From Poa pratensis (taxonomy: Eukaryota > Streptophyta > Magnoliopsida > Poales > Poaceae), in assembly GCA_947311845.1 (NCBI GenBank), contig CAMZMU010000117.1:75896059-75960058 (forward strand): a DNA stretch of 64,000 nt. Reading direction: 5' to 3'. A model generated the notes under the pieces. It did not search any database, was not told where the DNA came from, and saw only the letters and a program-made list of their open reading frames with translations. The position numbers and the translations under genes were made by a program. Shown piece after piece: positions 1-9,796 of this stretch (position 1 is its first letter; each line of letters starts with the position of its first letter).

Positions 1-714
1 ACAATTATGTGCTCTCTATCACATAAAAATGGTCGCGCGTAACCGTCCAACCACCAGAGTCTTCTTCCTCCACAGATTCCACTGCTGCTACGCGCGCCAA
101 GGCCGATTCCTGAAGCACCACGCCTATCCACCGAAAAACAATAGATACAGCCAAACCGTTGCACCAAAGTTTGGCCGCCGATTTTTACTCATGGGATGGT
201 GCCTATTTATATCAAGGAAAATATAGCATGCTATTAACGAGTCATTGTACACTTTATTTAACGTGACAACTGTTAAAACTATTAACGACACCATAGCATG
301 TTATTTTTTTCCCCATGATTTACATACTTGTGTTGAATTTGTTTCATAATCGAAGTGGCCCGCTTCACTCACACGGTGGTAAACTTGTGAAGGCGAAAAT
401 ATGTTTTACTTACGAGACGATTGGCTTTTTTGTGCATTTTAACTCACGACTTTAATTTATCATTAGCACGTGATCCTAGAGCTATATGTAAGTGCCGCGG
501 TGATGGGAATATGTATTGTGTATTTATTTTTCCTAAAAACGGAATACATATTTCAATATTTTTTTTGCGAGAAATGTAGTCAAAATTTTCAGGTTCAGCA
601 GGAACAGCATTATTAACTAGGCTTGTTTTTGTTTGTAGCGCTTGACTCGGATAGACGGACGGTGCTGGTCTCCGGTAGGGTCGAACACTATCACTCACTA
701 TGGCAGAGCACTGA
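1..714. other. Intergenic, no supported gene
   Basis: AT-rich flank upstream of the resistance gene. Short open frames here have no recognisable domain and no promoter context. A 12-bp palindrome ATAGCATGCTAT lies near 225-236. I see nothing else that can be named; part of it may be the distal promoter of the downstream gene. Confidence 0.5.
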
Positions 715-1681
715 GTGATTGATCTGTGCCGCATTGAAGTGGCTGCTGAGTGCTTCCCTCCAGATCAATCATTCAATCCCCTTGCTCGTCTCAACCTCCG
801 ATTCGTTTCGCGTCGGCGGCGCACCGCCGGATCTGCTGCTGTCTGCGGCGGCCGTCGAGGGGCAGGCTCATCCACTTCCGACAATGCACTACGTGCTCCT
901 CTCTCGTCTCTCCTTTTTTGCCTGTCTGTAGCCGCTGCAGTGCCATCTGGAGATGGCGCCATCTCCTGCACTTCTCAACTTACGTTAACAGGAAATTTCT
1001 CAGTGTATCTACTATCTAGTACTGTAACTGGGTTCAGTTTCCAGTCAAGTTCAGGTTAGGTGTCGCCCAGGTTCAGAGTTTCAGTTAGTTTCAGCTATGT
1101 TTCTGGAGACGCTGCTGCATTAGCAACTCACTTCACTGAAAGTTCGGATCGGATGTATGCTCTAAGTAATATCTACCTATTTCACTTGCAGGTTCTTTAC
1201 TTGTTGGCGGCTTCATTCAGTAGTCAAAAGGCTAGCGTTCTCAGCTCAACAAAACATGGGACTATTCTGATGGTTTCAGATTCAGAAGCGCTCCTCACCA
1301 CCTCTCCAAGATCGTATACAGGACACATGTATGTCAGGTTTTATTCCTAGTATATATTCTTGCTATCTTAGCTTGCCCCCATATTTAACTGTCTCCTTTC
1401 GATGCAGAAGCTGTATTGCGAATTCCTGCAGCACCACCAAATGAACGATATTGGGGAATTATTCAGGGAATATTGAGGATTAATTTAAGAGGTCATGCTT
1501 ATTCAACTTTTCAGTTTGTACCAGACAAGTCTTTGGCAAGTGCTATGTAGCACATTGTATGGATAGTTTAACTAATGTGTCGCTTGGTTCATTTTGCAGA
1601 TGTTCATCCTGGACATACTGAAGAAAACATGCAACTAATCCACCAACCAGCAGTGAGGCATTAGCAACTCTTGAGAAAAAT
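715..1681 (+). promoter_or_regulatory. Probable promoter and spliced 5' leader of the NLR gene
   Basis: This stretch has no long conserved reading frame, but it contains several pyrimidine-rich AG sites that look like plant splice acceptors (TTCACTTGCAG near 1190, CTTTCGATGCAG near 1408, CATTTTGCAG near 1600) and a donor-like GTATGTCAGG near 1327. The pattern suggests untranslated leader exons joined to the single large coding exon. That is inference: no transcript is available, and the frames between these sites match no known domain. Confidence 0.35.
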
Positions 1682-4438
1682 ATGGCTGAAACCGTGCTTC
1701 TTCTAGTCATTAAAAAGATTGGAGTTGCTTTGGCCAATGGAGCAGCACAGGAGACCGGTGCTCTGTTTTCCAAGTTTGCGACACAACTTGTAGAACTGCA
1801 AGGCAGCATGGGTCGTGTTGTCAGGGAGCTTCGTGTAATCCAGGATGTCCTCTGCCAAATGGACATTCGAAACCGCAACAATCAGGTGTATGAGGGCTGG
1901 TTGGATGAGGTGAGGAAGGTTGCACATGTGATGGAGGATATGGTGGATGAGTACTTGTATCTTGTTGGTCGGGAACATGATATAGGGTGTTGCTTTTATT
2001 TCAAGAAAGGGTTCAGAAAACCAAGATCTCTGCTTTCTTTGAACCAGGTAGCTTCCAGGGTGAAGGAAATAGAGAAAGATCTGACACACCTATCCGAAAC
2101 AAAAAACCGTTGGGTTCCTGTGATAAGCAACGGAGATACTAGCAGCTCGAATTATATTGTAAAGAGGTCCCAAGATCTAGCAAACATTTCACGCTCCCTT
2201 GATGAAGAAGATCTAGTTGGGGTGGACGAAAACAGACAAAAACTTGAGAAGTGGTTGGGAGGTGAAGATGGTCAATGCTCTGTGATAGCCCTGCATGGGA
2301 TGGGAGGGCTTGGCAAAACAGTTTTAGCTGCCAATCTCTACAGGAAGGAGAGAGAGAAATTTGAGTGTCATGCATGGGTCTCCATCTCTCAAACCTATTC
2401 TAGAGAAGATGTCTTGAGGAATATAATCAAGGAACTCTTCAAAGATAAACTCAATGTTCCATCTAACATCGCCACCATGGACATCACATACCTTGAAGAT
2501 ACACTGAAGAGATTTCTAGAGCAGAAAAAGTTTTTGATTGTATTGGATGATGTTTGGACTCCAGAAGCCTTTCATGACTTGTCGAGGGTAATTCTTTGTA
2601 GTGACAAGGGCAGTAGATTGGTAATCACAACACGAGAAGGCGATGTTGCTGCACTTGCTTCTAGAGGACATATCTTAGCACTGGAAGAATTACCAGAAAA
2701 CAAAGCATGGGACCTCTTTTGTAAGAAATCATTTCCAAGAGAAACAAATCATGAATGTCCTGAGGATTTGAAGCCTTTGTCCATGGAAATAGTTAGCAAG
2801 TGCAAAGGCTTGCCTCTTGCTATCGTGTCAGTTGGTAGCCTCTTGTATGTGCGTGAGAAAACTGTGGAAGAATGGAGAAGAATAAATGACCAACTGAGTT
2901 GGGAGATAATTAATAACACGAGACTCGACCACATAAGGAATGTGTTGCATCTGAGCTTCATCTACCTTCCAACATACTTGAAAAGTTGCTTCTTGTACTG
3001 CAGCTTATTCCCGGAAGACTATATTTTCCAGAGAAAAAAGCTTGTACGGCTATGGGTGGCAGAGGGGTTCATCATTGAGAAGGGTGTAAGCACATTAGAA
3101 GAAGTGGCAGAAGGCTATCTGAAGGAGCTAGTCAACAGAAACATGTTGCAAGTCGTGGATAGGAACTCATTTGGTAGGATGAACAGGTTCAGAATGCACG
3201 ATATCATACGTGAACTAGCAGTTGATCTGTGCAAGAAGGATGATTTTGGTGTTCAATATGAGGAAGATAAATGCAGAGGATTTCTTCAGATGGATGGACG
3301 GCGATTAGTAGTGCACAATCTAAAGAAGGATACCCAGCAGTCATTGTCTAGTGTACATGGACTTCGAACTTTCATGGCACTGGACAAAAACATGCCATCG
3401 GTCAATCTATTACCTCTACTATCCGAGAGGTCAAGATATATGACGGTGCTAGAATTAAGTGGTCTACCCATTGAGAAGATTCCAGATGCTATTGGAGATC
3501 TTTTTAATCTCCGCCATTTGGGTTTGCGGGATACAAAAGTGAAGCTTCTCCCAAAATCCATCGAGAAGCTTTCAAATTTGTTGACAATGGACCTTCGCAA
3601 TTCTGACATACAGAAGGTCCCTGCAGGGATTGTCAAGCTGAAGTATCTTAGGCACTTATTTGCTCAGAAATATAATGATCCATATGGTAGAGTTCTCCAT
3701 GTATTCAGCGGTGTATGCATCACCAAGGGTCTAGGTAACCTCACAAATCTGCAGACTCTACATGCGTTGGAAGCCCAGGATGAGTCTGTCAGACAGCTAG
3801 GGGAGCTGACGCAACTAAGAAGCTTGAGAATAACAAATGTGAAGGGAATCTACTGTGAACGTCTCTGCGAGTCTCTAGTGCAGATGCCATCTCTGTCCTT
3901 CCTAGATGTGGTTGCAAGTGACGAGAATGAGGTTCTCGTGTTGAACGCCCTTCCACGTAACCTGCAAAAGCTATGTCTGAGGGGAAGATTAGCGGAAGAG
4001 ACACTGTTGGGGGAGTCTCCTCTGCTCCAAGCTGTGGAGCAGAACTTGCATCAACTGCATCTATTTTGGTCTCAGCTGAGAGAAGACCCACTGCCATCCC
4101 TCTCTCGGTTGGCCAATCTGACGGTTCTACACTTCACCAGGGCATACAACGGAGAGAGGCTTGTGTTTCTCACGGGATGGTTCCCCAAGCTGAAGGAGCT
4201 CTATTTGTGGGACCTGCCTAATCTGAAACAATTGGAGATAAAGCAAGGTTCCATGGTGTCTCTAGAAAGATTAGAGCTACGCAACCTCAGCAGCATGACG
4301 GAGGTCCCAGCTGGCATTGAGTTCCTCTTGTCCCTCCAGGACCTAGCCTTCGTCGAAATCACTCCTGAGTTCCTGACGTTGCTGTACCAACATCCTGGAA
4401 TTGAAGACAGGCAAGTGTGGTATACTCTGCGAGATTGA
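1682..4438 (+). CDS. CC-NB-ARC-LRR disease resistance protein (RPM1-like)
   Basis: Intracellular immune receptor of the plant NLR family; it would detect a pathogen effector and trigger defence. 918 residues in one exon, a usual length. Rx-type coiled coil about 1-135 with the EDVID-like EDMVDE at 85-90. The NB-ARC is complete: P-loop GMGGLGKT 206-213, RNBS-A FECHAWVSIS 227-236, kinase-2 FLIVLDDVW 284-292, RNBS-B GSRLVITTR 310-318, GLPL CKGLPLA 374-380, RNBS-D CFLYCSLFPEDY 436-447, and an unaltered MHD at 505-507. Irregular leucine-rich repeats run from about 560 to 900. The start MAETVLLLVIKKIG matches the usual N-terminus and loosely resembles the MADA helix. No frameshift, stop or integrated decoy domain is visible, so it looks functional. 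The neighbours are transposons, which is common for cereal NLRs. Which pathogen it recognises cannot be read from sequence. Confidence 0.95.
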   Translation: MAETVLLLVIKKIGVALANGAAQETGALFSKFATQLVELQGSMGRVVRELRVIQDVLCQMDIRNRNNQVYEGWLDEVRKVAHVMEDMVDEYLYLVGREHDIGCCFYFKKGFRKPRSLLSLNQVASRVKEIEKDLTHLSETKNRWVPVISNGDTSSSNYIVKRSQDLANISRSLDEEDLVGVDENRQKLEKWLGGEDGQCSVIALHGMGGLGKTVLAANLYRKEREKFECHAWVSISQTYSREDVLRNIIKELFKDKLNVPSNIATMDITYLEDTLKRFLEQKKFLIVLDDVWTPEAFHDLSRVILCSDKGSRLVITTREGDVAALASRGHILALEELPENKAWDLFCKKSFPRETNHECPEDLKPLSMEIVSKCKGLPLAIVSVGSLLYVREKTVEEWRRINDQLSWEIINNTRLDHIRNVLHLSFIYLPTYLKSCFLYCSLFPEDYIFQRKKLVRLWVAEGFIIEKGVSTLEEVAEGYLKELVNRNMLQVVDRNSFGRMNRFRMHDIIRELAVDLCKKDDFGVQYEEDKCRGFLQMDGRRLVVHNLKKDTQQSLSSVHGLRTFMALDKNMPSVNLLPLLSERSRYMTVLELSGLPIEKIPDAIGDLFNLRHLGLRDTKVKLLPKSIEKLSNLLTMDLRNSDIQKVPAGIVKLKYLRHLFAQKYNDPYGRVLHVFSGVCITKGLGNLTNLQTLHALEAQDESVRQLGELTQLRSLRITNVKGIYCERLCESLVQMPSLSFLDVVASDENEVLVLNALPRNLQKLCLRGRLAEETLLGESPLLQAVEQNLHQLHLFWSQLREDPLPSLSRLANLTVLHFTRAYNGERLVFLTGWFPKLKELYLWDLPNLKQLEIKQGSMVSLERLELRNLSSMTEVPAGIEFLLSLQDLAFVEITPEFLTLLYQHPGIEDRQVWYTLRD

Positions 4439-5030
4439 ATGACCGCTGCTAATCTCTGGATTCGTATGTAAGTCACTCTCAAGTCTCAGTTAGTAAATAG
4501 TCTGGAAACGCTGGTGCATTAACGTCATGCTGGTTATTGCAGGTCGCAGCAAGGAAAGGAAATAAGTGATGTTCTTCTGCTCCTGCTGTCCAAGACTAGA
4601 TTGGTTCGCTTCTCACGTACGTACGTGTGATCTGTGATGTTCAAATATACTAGTACTGTATTGTATTGCGTATGAATTGATTTCACGTGTGTCTTTTCAA
4701 ATAAGTGTAGACGATCGCTTGCGTTGTAAGACTGGTACTATCAGCTATATAAGTATTTTGTTTTGCTCACGTAAGTGAACTGTGATCGATTGTGTGCAGC
4801 CCACGTAGTGTCGCTCGTACATGAGCATCCCCATCTCAGTTAAAAGAAACATCCCCAGCTAATTCTCACGATCTACGACCAACGATGACGGCATGAACTG
4901 TCAGCGACCTGGAGGCAGAGGACGTCGACAAGGAGGACGATGCTGGGCTGGACAAGAGCACGTCGACCACGTCCAGGCCATGAACTGGGCCGAAAGCCGC
5001 CCATGTAATCGCGCTTAAGACTGAACCTGT
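4439..5030 (+). other. 3' flank of NLR gene with possible 3'UTR intron
   Basis: About 25 bases after the stop there is a strong donor GTATGTAAGT (4464-4473) and an acceptor ending TTATTGCAG at 4542, which would give a 79-bp intron in the 3' UTR. Introns in 3' UTRs are known for some NLR genes. The rest of the interval is AT-rich and has no recognised gene. Confidence 0.35.
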
Positions 5031-5039
5031 AGCATAGCC

Positions 5040-5240
5040 AGAGACTTGACGAGGATTAGAACGAACCGGACGGCTGATCCCGTGTATGATCAGACGAGCT
5101 CGGAGGAACGAGCTATCCAATTCCTTAATCTGTTCTTGAGTTCTGGCCTAAATATCCTCTGGGATCTTACAAGTGGTATTAGAGACACTCGATCCCGATC
5201 CGGAGATTCCAATCCACACCTACCCCAACTAGTTCAAAAC
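5040..5240 (+). mobile_element. Fragment of LTR end plus primer-binding site (Copia-like)
   Basis: GGATCTTACA is followed after two bases by TGGTATTAGAGA (5174-5185). This is one mismatch from the TGGTATCAGAGC primer-binding site used by many plant Copia elements with initiator Met-tRNA. The upstream bases would be the end of an LTR, but the LTR start and the partner LTR are not visible. Probably a truncated relic. Confidence 0.35.
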
Positions 5241-5258
5241 TAACTTTTAGAAATTTAA

Positions 5259-5560
5259 CACTACAAATATTTCAACTGTCTCACATCAAACGCCGCAGCT
5301 GGTTGTTATTCTAGATCCGTCTCTAGTGTTCTTAGTGTCGATCAATTAAATCTACCACCTGCCAAATTAGAGACGGCTTGTAACCCAACCCGGCTGTTTT
5401 CACCTCACAGCTGGTCGTTGTTCCCAACCGTCGCTAATACAATCTGTATTCGAGACGGGTGATATTTTCGTCCGTCGCAGAAACTCTGGAGGCGGTTACG
5501 TAGTTTAGCCGGCTCTATTTTTACCACCATTAGAGACGGTTATTTATAACATTCATCCCT
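5259..5560 (+). mobile_element. CACTA-like terminus with AGAGACGG subterminal repeats
   Basis: Begins CACTACAAATA, like an En/Spm terminus, and is followed by scattered copies, in both orientations, of a motif close to AGAGACGG (for example near 5371, 5451 and 5532). Such short inverted motifs are typical of DNA-transposon subterminal regions. No matching opposite terminus or target duplication was found, so this is a fragment at best. Confidence 0.35.
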
Positions 5561-5739
5561 AGTATGAAACTGCACGACATTTTGGTAACCGTTCGCAATG
5601 TGAACACATTCCAGAATTCGAACCGAGCCGAATTAATGTTGTGGCGTCGTGTGACCCCCACTATACTCCTTAAAATCCCCAATCTCGCGCGTCACTTCAC
5701 CGCAACAATGGCTACTCGCTAGCCTCCGTCGACCTCCGC

Positions 5740-6110
5740 CGCCGTCGGAAGAATGAAACCGCGTCTGCGTGCCGCTGGCCGTCGCGCAGCGGCACTGGCA
5801 ATTGAGGAGGCCATTGCTGGCGTGGAGCAATGTTATGCTCCCCGGTGGCTGGCGCCTCAACGGCGCGAGGGTGCCAATGCCGCCGGAAGACTACAACGTC
5901 ACGGACGCCTCCTCCTCGGACGCCCGACACCACAGCCGTTCGACGCTTCCGCCGGGGAGAGCCGCTCATCGTCTTCCGTCGTCGGAAGATTGGAACCACG
6001 TATACGTGCCGCTACCCGTCGCGCAGCGGCACTGGCAATTTAGGAGGCTAGTGTCGTGGTCCAAAGTTAGACTCCCCGATGGCTGGCACCTCAACGACTA
6101 GACCCAGTGA
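5740..6110 (+). pseudogene. Tandemly duplicated captured gene fragment
   Basis: Two imperfect copies of one segment (about 5740-5910 and 5980-6105) can be read as VPLxVAQRHWQxRR followed by LPDGWHLN. This resembles a proline-rich hypothetical protein fragment that I recall being widespread in grass transposons. The reading needs frame changes and the first copy is longer. No start, stop or promoter is convincing. Function unknown; probably transposon-borne debris. The following bases to about 6460 are GC-rich and unassigned. Confidence 0.45.
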
Positions 6111-6460
6111 TGGCATCGGCGGCGGCGGATCATGCGGCGGTGAACTCGATCTACAAGAGGATATGGTGGCCGCCGTGGCTGGAGTCGAATGGATCTAGTG
6201 TTTGTGCTACAGGGTTTGGCCCACGGCGCTCTTTTAAAGAGCTCTATCGTCCACGGTTAACGGGGGGTAGGTGGCTGTTGTAGCCAATGACACGCGGGTC
6301 AGGGGAGGAAACGAGACAGACGTAAAGGAGATCTGCTCGTGTTCGGGGCCGACGCAAACTCGGCTCAAATTTGAGCCGAGAATGGGTCCCGATGGGCAGA
6401 AAGACTAACCGATGTCCATTTGCGTCGCCGCGTTGGGTCTTCGTTTTGACTGGTGCGGAC

Positions 6461-6765
6461 AAAAAAATAGATTTTAGACGGAATGAAAAAGAAATCTGGT
6501 AGAATCGTAACCATAGAATACGACCCTAATCGAAATGCATACGTTTGTCTCATACACTATGGGGATGATGAGAAGAGATATATTTTACATCCCAGAGGGG
6601 CTATAATTAGAGATACTATTGTTTATGATATAAAAGTTCCTATATCAATGGGAAATGCCCTACCTTGGAGCACGGTTTGAACTATTGATTTATGAAGCAA
6701 CCAATTAGCTTTATGACGAAATCTAGAAATCGATCACTGATCCAATTTGACTATCTTTACGGCTC
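6461..6765 (+). pseudogene. rpl2: Nuclear plastid insertion (NUPT): rpl2 exon 1 end plus group II intron start
   Basis: The frame from 6483 reads [20 protein letters not shown] and then [18 protein letters not shown], the conserved core of chloroplast ribosomal protein L2. At about 6670 the match runs out of exon 1 into the start of the plastid rpl2 group II intron (GCACGGTTTGAACTATTG, normally GTGCGG...) and continues for about 95 bases. It is therefore plastid genomic DNA, not a processed transcript. Amino-acid changes relative to the usual L2 (for example G to D and G to R), plus a small deletion at the start, show nuclear decay. It is not expressed as L2: both ends of the gene are missing. 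Confidence 0.9.
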
Positions 6766-7206
6766 AGTGCGTCGGCCCGTTCGAGTCATCGCCAAAAAAA
6801 TTCCCATTAAGTGGAGCGACACGGTGATCGGTATGAAATGCAATTTTTTTTAAGAAGATGCGTATTTACATTTTTTTTCTTCTGAAATACATGATTCTGT
6901 GCTATATATAGTTTTGAGGGTAATGATTTTGTGCTATATGTAGTCACCGGATTGTTATGTTTTTTTGGCTTTTCTCAAATATATATAGGGTCTGTCTAGG
7001 TAGCGCCCGTGCGCTTGATGGTGGAATCGATCGCTCACTTCGTTTGGAAAGAGATTGTCCCCCACGTGATCAGTTTAATATCTGTTCTATATTAATTACA
7101 CCACGTTCTTTTTCAAAAAGCTATAACTTTTGACATGAGCGTCTAAATTAAGATCCGTTTTCAGTCTTGAAACCCTCGTGATGAGATCTTTAAAACTAGC
7201 TCTTAT
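6766..7206. other. Intergenic repeat-like DNA
   Basis: No gene. The part from about 7080 (CTATAACTTTTGACATGAGCG and following) leads directly into the tandem array and looks like the unique shoulder of the same repetitive element. Confidence 0.4.
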
Positions 7207-8160
7207 TTGTACAAGTTCCGACGAAATTATTTTAGAAGCAACTTTTGTTCACGACGGAACAACTTTGGTGCGCTACGAAGCAACTTTGTACGCGATGAAG
7301 AAACTAGATTCAGAACAGCGGTAAGCAACTGCACAACAGGTAAAAATCAACTTTGGTACACTACGAAACAAATTTGTTGTGCGATGAGGCAACTTCATAG
7401 CCACGGGAAGCAGCTCCACATCAATTAAAATCAACTTTGGTTAGCGACTTAGCGGTAAGCAACTCCACATTAATTAAAAACAATTTTGGTACGACACGAA
7501 GCAACTTTGGATTGCGTTGATGCAACTTCACTACCATGGGGAGAAACTCCGCAACAATTAAAAGCAACTTTGGTGCACATTGATGCAACTTCACAACCAC
7601 GTGGAGGAAGTCCGCAACAATTAAAGCAACTTTGGTGTGCGTTGATGCAACTTCACAACCATGGGGAGGAACTCCGCCACAATTAAAAAGAAACTTTAGT
7701 GTGCGTTGATGCAACTTCACAACCATGGAGAGGAACTCCGCAACAATTAAATCAACTTTGGTGTGCGTTGATGCAACTTCACAACCACGGGGAGGAACTC
7801 CGCAACAATTAAAAACAATTTTGGTGTGCATTGATGCAACTTCAGAACCACGGGGAGGACTCCGCAACAATTAAAAGCAACTATGTTGTGCGTTGACGCA
7901 ACTGCACAACCACGGCGAGGAACTCCGCAACAAATAAAAGCAACTTTGGTGTGGCTGATGCAACTTCACAACTACGGGGAGGAACTCCGGAACAATTAAA
8001 AGCAACTTTTGTACGACACGAAACAACTTTGGTGTCCGTTGATGCAACTTTACAACCGCGAGAAGCAACTCCATAACAACTAAAACCAATATTGGTAAAA
8101 CACAAAGCAACTTTGGTGTGCGTTGATGCAACTTTACAAACTGCGGGAAGCAACTTTGGT
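7207..8160 (+). repeat. Tandem array, unit about 62-64 bp
   Basis: Best preserved between 7564 and 8060. Unit starts (GCAACTTTGGTGTGCGTTGA or close variants) fall at about 7564, 7626, 7690, 7752, 7815, 7877, 7940 and 8002, so the period is 62-64 bp. Each unit continues with GATGCAACTTCACAACCACG, then a GGAACTCCGCAACAATTAAA-like end. The flanks hold more diverged copies. Long antisense frames across it simply reflect a period near a multiple of three, and are not genes. Confidence 0.9.
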
Positions 8161-8172
8161 GTGGGTTACTTA

Positions 8173-8914
8173 CACTGGCGGACCCAGAGGGTGGGCCAGA
8201 TGGGCCGTGGCCCACCCAGATATTCTGAAAACATTTTTTTACCTACTAAGAATCAGAAGATTAAAACCTGTCTAGATGGCCCAATAGGCCCAAATATACA
8301 AAACTTTCCTGTACGAGAACGATATGGACGAGCACGCTCGATCCGTCCCCCAGTCCCCGATCCCTAGTTCGCTCCATCGATGGAACGTTTGAATCTGCTT
8401 TGGAGGACTGCAATTTGCATGATCTAGGTTTCTCGGGTGATCCTTTCACATGGAGAAATAATAGCCATGATGCAGAAACATATGTAAGAGAATTTGTAAT
8501 AATCTCCAACTTATTTTGCTTGTGTTAATTGTTAAGGTGTAGTGATATTTTCGAAAATACCAAATTAATATGTAATTTTTTTGCTTCTGTTTGTTGTAAT
8601 TGTACAATTGATTATGGACAAAAATAGTGATATTGCGGCTCCTTATTGGAATGAAGCAGAGATGATTGCATCTTCTTCATCACTATTTTTTTTATCATTC
8701 CATTTTAGGTTTTGTGCGTGCTTTGTTCATGTTTTAAACTATTTGTATTGGAATCATGCACATTTAGAACACATGTATGGAAATACTTGCGGTACAATGT
8801 TTTATATTATTGTTAATCAATTTGCTATTTTTAGTATTCATTTTTAAAAAAAAATCGATGTGCAAGTTTTTCCAGAAGTATGCCCACCCTCGATTTTTTC
8901 CTGGTCCGCCACTG
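8173..8914 (+). mobile_element. Non-autonomous hAT element with 8-bp TSD
   Basis: Starts CACTGGCGGACC and ends GGTCCGCCACTG, so the terminal inverted repeats match at 11 of 12 positions; GAGGGTGGGC recurs slightly further in at both ends. It is flanked by a perfect 8-bp duplication GTTACTTA (8165-8172 and 8915-8922), diagnostic of the hAT superfamily. At 742 bp it has no transposase and must have been moved in trans. It lies just right of the 62-bp array and contains a LINE fragment. Confidence 0.9.
8382..8493 (+). pseudogene. LINE endonuclease fragment inside the hAT element
   Basis: The + strand reads GTFESALEDCNLHDLGFSGD and then PFTWRNN in one frame. This is the conserved block (CxLxDLGFxGxxFTWxN) of the apurinic-type endonuclease of plant LINE retrotransposons. 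Only about 37 codons are present, with no start and no reverse transcriptase, so it is a captured or inserted relic rather than a LINE. Confidence 0.75.
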
Positions 8915-8922
8915 GTTACTTA

Positions 8923-9680
8923 GTCCATCTGATCAAACAAAGGCGCAAAGAAAAGAAAAGAAAAGAAAATGCTACACGCACGCAGTGACTACCTAGTTAC
9001 GCGAGAAGTGAAAGTTCACATAGATCGAGAGCAACAGCTAGCTAGACATGTACTACTAGCTACGTATACTGGTAGTGGTAGGCATGCAGTAGTGTATATC
9101 AGCCTCATGTCGGATCGATGATCGATCAAACCGAGTGAATCAGCTGCAGCTACAGCCTAGAGGCGCAACGTGACATTCTCGTATTCGCCGTGAGATAGGC
9201 AGGCGCCACGGCGAGGAACCAGCTGCTTTGAGGGCCCTCGTAGGCGCGCGCTGGGGAGAGTCTTCGGTGTGGTGGACTCCTGGCCCAGTGCTCTGTGGAC
9301 TCCTGTGGGCGACGCAGCAGAGAAGGGTTTCGAGGCGAAGCGCTGTAGCTGACGGCTTCATGGAAACGGGGCACCGGAGGCGCGAGGTATCTACAGGCCT
9401 GCAGTGAGTTAGTGCCGGCGTTACGGAGCAACGGCAGCGTCGAATCGGGATTCGGGACAGTGGTGATGGTGGGGGAGGGGATTGGGAAGTGGCAGGCGCG
9501 TGTATGGTGGAGCCGCTCGGCTAGCCGGCGGCGCGGCGGTGAGCAGGCGTGGATCTAGCGAGAAAGCAGTTGGATTGGGAGCTTTTTTAGATGTGGACAT
9601 CGAGAGACGAGAGGTTGACGAAGGGAGACACACGTGCAGTCGCGACGGTGGAGTGGGCGCTCGAAACATCCAAATAGCGC
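8923..9680. other. Unassigned sequence with (AAAAG)n tract
   Basis: A short AAAAG microsatellite lies near 8945-8970. From about 9140 the DNA becomes GC-rich, with open frames on the minus strand that match nothing I recognise. It may be the first exon of a captured gene read leftward from the promoter-like sequence at 9690-9760. Confidence 0.35.
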
Positions 9681-9689
9681 AGCTGCGCT

Positions 9690-9760
9690 TTGTGGCATTT
9701 ACCATATATATATGGGCCACTGCACGAAATATGGGCTTAACCGATGATAGCAGGATGAAT
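9690..9760 (-). promoter_or_regulatory. Promoter-like block (TATA plus TGGGCC/T motifs)
   Basis: On the minus strand CATATATATATGG (about 9702-9714) gives a good TATA box, flanked by GGCCCATAT and AAGCCCATAT. TGGGCC/T-type motifs are typical of plant housekeeping promoters. It would drive leftward transcription into the GC-rich frames at 9150-9670. Inference only. Confidence 0.3.
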
Positions 9761-9796
9761 GAAAATCGCAAGCACGTGTCTCCGATCCCCTTCTAA

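Noticed and set aside
29..226. 65-codon frame near the window start
   Set aside because: No domain, no promoter context, atypical composition; length expected by chance.
7207..8160. Regular repeats that might suggest a CRISPR array
   Set aside because: Units of 62-64 bp are repeated end to end with no unique spacers, in a plant genome and without cas genes. It is a minisatellite-like array.
8581..8847. 88-codon hydrophobic frame inside the hAT element
   Set aside because: AT-rich, phenylalanine-rich by composition, with no relation to a known membrane protein family and no conserved start context.
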